This document shows, piece after piece, positions 6,088-8,654 of a stretch of DNA of 8,654 nucleotides; within the stretch, counting starts at the first letter, position 1; every line of letters starts with the position of its first letter. The notes below the pieces were generated by a model. That model searched no databases. It worked only from the letters and a program-made list of their open reading frames with translations, and was not told where the DNA came from. This DNA comes from CAZZIZ01 sp964654535 (GTDB lineage: Bacteria; Bacteroidota; Bacteroidia; Chitinophagales; UBA2359): the NCBI GenBank assembly GCA_964654535.1, contig CAZZIZ010000139.1, positions 1 to 8,654 of the forward strand, read 5' to 3'. A program made the position numbers and the translations under genes.

Positions 6088-6534
6088 ATGCGCAGCTTTT
6101 TAGAAAAACTAAGTTTACGGGTTTTACTTTTCGCTTTGGGCCTATCCATCGTTGCCTTTTATTTAACCAAGCAGCACTATTATCCTCATATTCCGGCCCC
6201 AGTTACGGTTGATTCTGCCTTACTGGACGAACTCAAACCAGATGTAGTCATTAACATAGATAGCTGTAATTATTACATCCAACGCAGTTTGGATCTGTAT
6301 CAAGAAGGCGATTTCAAGGGCAGTTTATCAGCTGCCAATAGAGCGATTTCTTTCAATGGCTTAAGTGAATATGCCGAGAACAATAAATGCGCTGCGCTTA
6401 TCGCTTTAGGCCGACTGGAAGAGGCGCTCTTAGCCTGCGAGCGTGCAGTTTTTCTCGCGCCGAAATTTCAAAATGCACTAGGAAATACAAATTATATAAA
6501 AGCGCAATTAGCTCAAACACCAGTCACACAGTGA
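6088..6534 (+). CDS. Small membrane-anchored TPR protein
   Basis: A 148-residue protein. Residues 10-26 form one N-terminal membrane helix (LRVLLFALGLSIVAFYL) without a clear cleavage site, so it is probably an inner-membrane anchor with the rest outside the cytoplasm. After a Pro-rich linker come two TPR units: about 60-93 (YYIQRSLDLYQEGDFKGSLSAANRAISFN) and 94-127 (AENNKCAALIALGRLEEALLACERAVFLAPK). A third helix (FQNALGNTNYIKAQLA) caps the array. TPRs bind other proteins, and the stop codon overlaps the start of the next gene, itself a membrane protein with C-terminal TPRs. A shared complex is therefore a reasonable inference. I cannot assign a specific function. Confidence 0.75.
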   Translation: MRSFLEKLSLRVLLFALGLSIVAFYLTKQHYYPHIPAPVTVDSALLDELKPDVVINIDSCNYYIQRSLDLYQEGDFKGSLSAANRAISFNGLSEYAENNKCAALIALGRLEEALLACERAVFLAPKFQNALGNTNYIKAQLAQTPVTQ

Positions 6535-8180
6535 GACCAAAAGGAATACATATTCTCTTGTTTGTTTTTATGCTGCTGGGCATATTTGGGAGCTATTCGA
6601 ATCATTGGGATAACTCATTTCACTTCGACGACAGGCACACTATTCAAAACAATACGCACATTAGAAGTCTGGACAAGTTGGAAAGATTCTTTACCGATAG
6701 TCAGACTTACAGTTCGCTTCCACTCAATACATCTTACCGACCACTTTGTACTCTGAGCGTGGCCATAGATGCACACATGAGTGGCGAAGAACTTGACCCA
6801 TGGTACTTTCACTTGACAAACTTTGGTGGACATTTACTCCTTTCTATTCTGCTTATCCTTTTGTTCTATCAATGGTTGCCTGTAGAAGTGTCTCGAGAAA
6901 ATAAGTTGACCATATCGATTTTAGCTGCCGCCTTGTTTGGAATGCATACAATGGGTCCAGAAACCATAACCTATATCTCTTCTCGGTCGGATTCGCTGAG
7001 CACCCTGTGGTCTATAATTACGTTACTCGTCTTCATTCTTTTTCCAAAATGGCGTAAGTTTCAGCTCTTCATCATTCCATTTTTCATTGCCTTTTTGTTC
7101 AAGCAAACGGCTATCGTTATTCCCTTGCTCATTTTCTTCTATTTGGTTATAGTAGAAAACGCCAAATACGAGGGTTCGTTTACACAAGCGTTTTCCAAGG
7201 CTTTTAAGACCACAATACCTTCCATAATCGTAGCAATAGGACTATACATTTTCAACACGAAAATGACTCCAGACACCTTTGCAGTTGGTGAGATAACTCC
7301 GTTTCAATATTTAGTAACGCAGCCCTTTGTACTTGCCCGTTACTTTAGCTCATTCTTTTTCCCATTTGACTTAAGTGCAGATGCGGACTGGTATATTCTT
7401 CCTTCCATTTTGGACGTCCGCTTTCTCGTCGGTTTTATTTTCCTAGTCGTTATGCTTTTGCTCATTATAAGAATGAGCATTAACAAGAAGACCGCTCCTT
7501 TGTCTTACGCCTTGCTCTGGTTCTTTGTTTGCGTAGCTCCTACGAGTAGTATTTTACCTCTGTCAGAAGTTATGAATGACCACCGCGTTTATTTTTCAAA
7601 CATCGCGCTGTGCTTTGTTGTGGTCTACGGTATATTTCTTGCAATCAACTATTTTTCCAGTAAGGAAAAAGAAACTTTACAAAAGACCAATCCGATTCTT
7701 ATTGGCCTCAGTTCGCTGATTATTTTGGCCAATGCCTACGGCACATTCCAGAGAAACGAAGTGTGGGACACTGCCAGCACACTATGGGAAGATGTTACGA
7801 ACAAAAGCCCGAGAAACGCCCGGGGCTTGATGAACTATGGTCTTACTCTGGTAAACGACGAGCCCTGGTTAGCAATGGCATACTACAATAAATCATATGA
7901 AATTCAACCTGTTTATGTTTATCTGCACATAAATTATGGCGTCTTGAAGAAACGACTGGGCTATCCTAGCCGCGAAATCGAATACCACTTTGAAAAGGCT
8001 ATTCGCCACAACTACCCTGGTAACCCGGATCCATATGTTTACTATGCAGATTGGTTGCTGTCTGTCTACAGGATTACTGAAGCAAAATCTGTTTGCAAAA
8101 CTGCCTTAGAAATAAGTCCGAACCACGCCAGAGCGCTTCATCTGAATAGGTTCATGACCAATACTTATCCGAATTATTAA
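6531..8180 (+). CDS. TMTC/GT-C-like polytopic membrane protein with C-terminal TPRs
   Basis: I place the start at GTG 6531, whose GTGA overlaps the TGA stop (6532-6534) of the TPR gene by 4 nt. The open frame extends back to an ATG at 6387, but those 48 extra residues lie out of frame inside the TPR gene and look non-coding. The 549-residue product has about ten membrane helices (from about residue 6 to 405). Family-like blocks are FDDRHTIQNN at 32-41 with the Asp-Asp pair in the first outside loop, YRPLCTLSVAIDAHMSG at 69-85, PWYFHLTN at 90-97, ISSRSDSLSTLW at 149-160, KQTAIVIPLL at 191-200 and DHRVYFSNIAL at 350-360. These match GT-C-fold, TMTC-like proteins, some of which transfer sugars from polyprenyl phosphates. 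Residues 406-549 form degenerate TPR-like helices. Glycosyltransferase activity is inference; donor and acceptor are unknown. Confidence 0.75.
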   Translation: MRPKGIHILLFVFMLLGIFGSYSNHWDNSFHFDDRHTIQNNTHIRSLDKLERFFTDSQTYSSLPLNTSYRPLCTLSVAIDAHMSGEELDPWYFHLTNFGGHLLLSILLILLFYQWLPVEVSRENKLTISILAAALFGMHTMGPETITYISSRSDSLSTLWSIITLLVFILFPKWRKFQLFIIPFFIAFLFKQTAIVIPLLIFFYLVIVENAKYEGSFTQAFSKAFKTTIPSIIVAIGLYIFNTKMTPDTFAVGEITPFQYLVTQPFVLARYFSSFFFPFDLSADADWYILPSILDVRFLVGFIFLVVMLLLIIRMSINKKTAPLSYALLWFFVCVAPTSSILPLSEVMNDHRVYFSNIALCFVVVYGIFLAINYFSSKEKETLQKTNPILIGLSSLIILANAYGTFQRNEVWDTASTLWEDVTNKSPRNARGLMNYGLTLVNDEPWLAMAYYNKSYEIQPVYVYLHINYGVLKKRLGYPSREIEYHFEKAIRHNYPGNPDPYVYYADWLLSVYRITEAKSVCKTALEISPNHARALHLNRFMTNTYPNY

Positions 8181-8243
8181 TTCGAATCCTGGGTTCAATC
8201 AAGGACTAGAGAACCAACAGCAATTATTTCTATAAATTATTTT

Positions 8244-8408
8244 GGGCGTGCCCCACTCACTTCTGCCCACAAGTGGGCAAGTTCGGGGTCGGGCTTTCGG
8301 GAGTCGCTCTGTTCTGCTTCAGGCAAAATGTTCTTCTAGCTCTAGGGAGCTAAGAACATTTCTTGCCTTCACCAACAGGAGCTTCAACAATCCCTCTATC
8401 CCTCACGC
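8244..8408 (+). repeat. Structured dispersed repeat, copy B
   Basis: A 165-nt copy that shares with copy A the blocks GGGCGT, GGTCGGGCTTTCGG, TCGCTCTGTTCTGCT, CTTCTAGCTCTAGGGAGCT, CAACAGGAGCT and CCTCTATCCCT, ending ACGCG. Pairings: closing helix 8246-8249 with 8405-8408 (GCGT/ACGC). Hairpin 1: 8251-8254 with 8285-8288 (CCCC/GGGG), 8259-8262 with 8279-8282 (ACTT/AAGT), a CT bulge, 8265-8269 with 8274-8278 (GCCCA/TGGGC). Connecting helix: GCTCTGTT (from 8306) with AACAGGAGC (from 8374). Hairpin 2: AATGTTCTT (from 8327) with AAGAACATT (ending 8360), extended by AGGCAA/TTGCCT. Both side hairpins differ in sequence from copy A yet pair. It begins 63 nt after the TMTC-like gene, in a region with no credible gene. 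Confidence 0.8.
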
Positions 8409-8506
8409 GTCTCCTCTCTTGTCATTCCGGGTCCGTCTTTGCGAACCATTAGGCGGGAACTTTCATTGAGTTTCCTTCGCATCGCTACGCTCGCTTTGAG
8501 ACCGGG

Positions 8507-8556
8507 AGATTTCTCGACAATCCTTCGACTTCGCTCAGGACAGGCCTCGAAATGAC
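8507..8556. repeat. Short palindromic repeat, GTCATTTCGAG type, copy 2, with a second palindrome nested in its centre
   Basis: The outer arms AGATTTCTCG (8507-8516) and TCGAAATGAC (8547-8556) match those of 529-556. In place of the short GCTTCGC centre there are 30 nt that include TCCTTCGACTTCGCTCAGGA (8521-8540), which I recognise as another common Bacteroidota intergenic palindrome. This looks like one repeat inserted into, or exchanged with, the loop of another. Confidence 0.55.
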
Positions 8557-8583
8557 TTTCAGTTTATAATGACTTTAGTGGTG

Positions 8584-8654
8584 GTTTGCGATAGGCTCAC
8601 AGCCAGGATAGTAGCGGTATGAGGTGTGGCTAGCTTTGTGTGAAGCAAGGAGCG
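8584..8654 (-). repeat. Probable partial copy D of the structured repeat (inverted)
   Basis: Like copy C, this stretch opens on the plus strand with GTTTGCG, carries GGATAG and GTAGCGG (minus strand CCGCTACTATCC), and near the edge reads TTTGTGTGAAGCAAGGAGCG, resembling TTTGGTGAAGCAAGAATGAG and GGAGCG in copy C (654-680). The copy is diverged and truncated by the window end, so its hairpins cannot be checked. Confidence 0.35.

Larger units (their letters stand above)
8244..8654. repeat. Composite inverted repeat unit 2, cut by the window end (gene-free region 8181-8654)
   Basis: After the last stop codon there are about 470 nt without a gene. They hold copy B (8244-8408), a GTCATTCCGG segment at 8421, a CGGGAAC.TTTC..GAGTTTCCTT segment from 8454 matching 491 onward in unit 1, a CGCATCGCTACGCTCGC inverted stretch near 8479, the nested palindrome at 8507-8556, and from 8584 an apparent inverted copy that runs off the edge. 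The same order of parts as in 243-734 argues for one composite unit rather than unrelated neighbours. Confidence 0.5.

Noticed and set aside
6387..6530. 48-codon N-terminal extension of the TMTC-like protein
   Set aside because: It lies out of frame inside the TPR gene and its Arg/Ser-rich translation precedes the natural start; GTG 6531 gives a 4-nt overlap and a normal membrane N-terminus.
8170..8184. CGAATT-ATT-AATTCG hairpin at the end of the TMTC-like gene as a terminator
   Set aside because: The stem is short, A/T rich, overlaps the stop codon and lacks a following T-run.
8242..8469. 75-codon plus-strand frame at the right end
   Set aside because: It coincides with structured repeat copy B, whose hairpins explain the sequence better than coding does.

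Overview
The window looks like part of a Bacteroidota chromosome, probably Flavobacteriia or a close relative. Three things point there. Promoter-like sites fit the Bacteroidota sigma-A pattern (TTG, about 19-20 nt, TAnnTTTG) rather than -35/-10 boxes. TopA ends in Toprim-type C-terminal repeats instead of zinc fingers. An LolA-like periplasmic protein lies upstream of an FtsX/LolE-type permease. The placement rests on motif recognition, not on a search.

Left part, leftward genes: the window opens with the first 53 codons of an ABC transporter permease (1-161, minus). A gene-free stretch of about 590 nt follows, filled by a composite repeat. Then come an LolA-like outer-membrane lipoprotein-sorting protein (751-1497, minus) and purB, adenylosuccinate lyase (1551-2903, minus), which probably share a transcript starting upstream of purB. 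Centre and right, rightward genes: a divergent promoter region (about 2904-3100) separates purB from topA (3101-5098), which is interrupted by a 100-N assembly gap. A SirB1/transglutaminase-like gene follows 15 nt after topA. Next is a two-gene unit, probably with its own promoter: a small membrane-anchored TPR protein (6088-6534) and a large TMTC/GT-C-like membrane protein with C-terminal TPRs (6531-8180), joined by a 4-nt GTGA stop/start overlap.

The least ordinary content is non-coding. Two gene-free regions (162-750 and 8181-8654) carry copies of a structured repeat of about 165-195 nt. Three copies (243-435 plus; 564-734 minus; 8244-8408 plus) can be folded into nearly the same plan: a short closing helix and two side hairpins, with an extra connecting helix visible in the two plus-strand copies. 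Stem sequences differ between copies while pairing is kept, which is covariation evidence for a selected RNA or single-stranded DNA structure. Both regions also share a larger order: forward element, a CGGGAA...CCTT segment, an AGATTTCTCG...CGAAATGAC palindrome, then an inverted element. The unit near the right edge appears to be cut off by the window end.

The coding genes are mostly housekeeping (nucleotide synthesis, DNA topology) or envelope related. No defence system, CRISPR array, tRNA, rRNA or transposase gene is visible.
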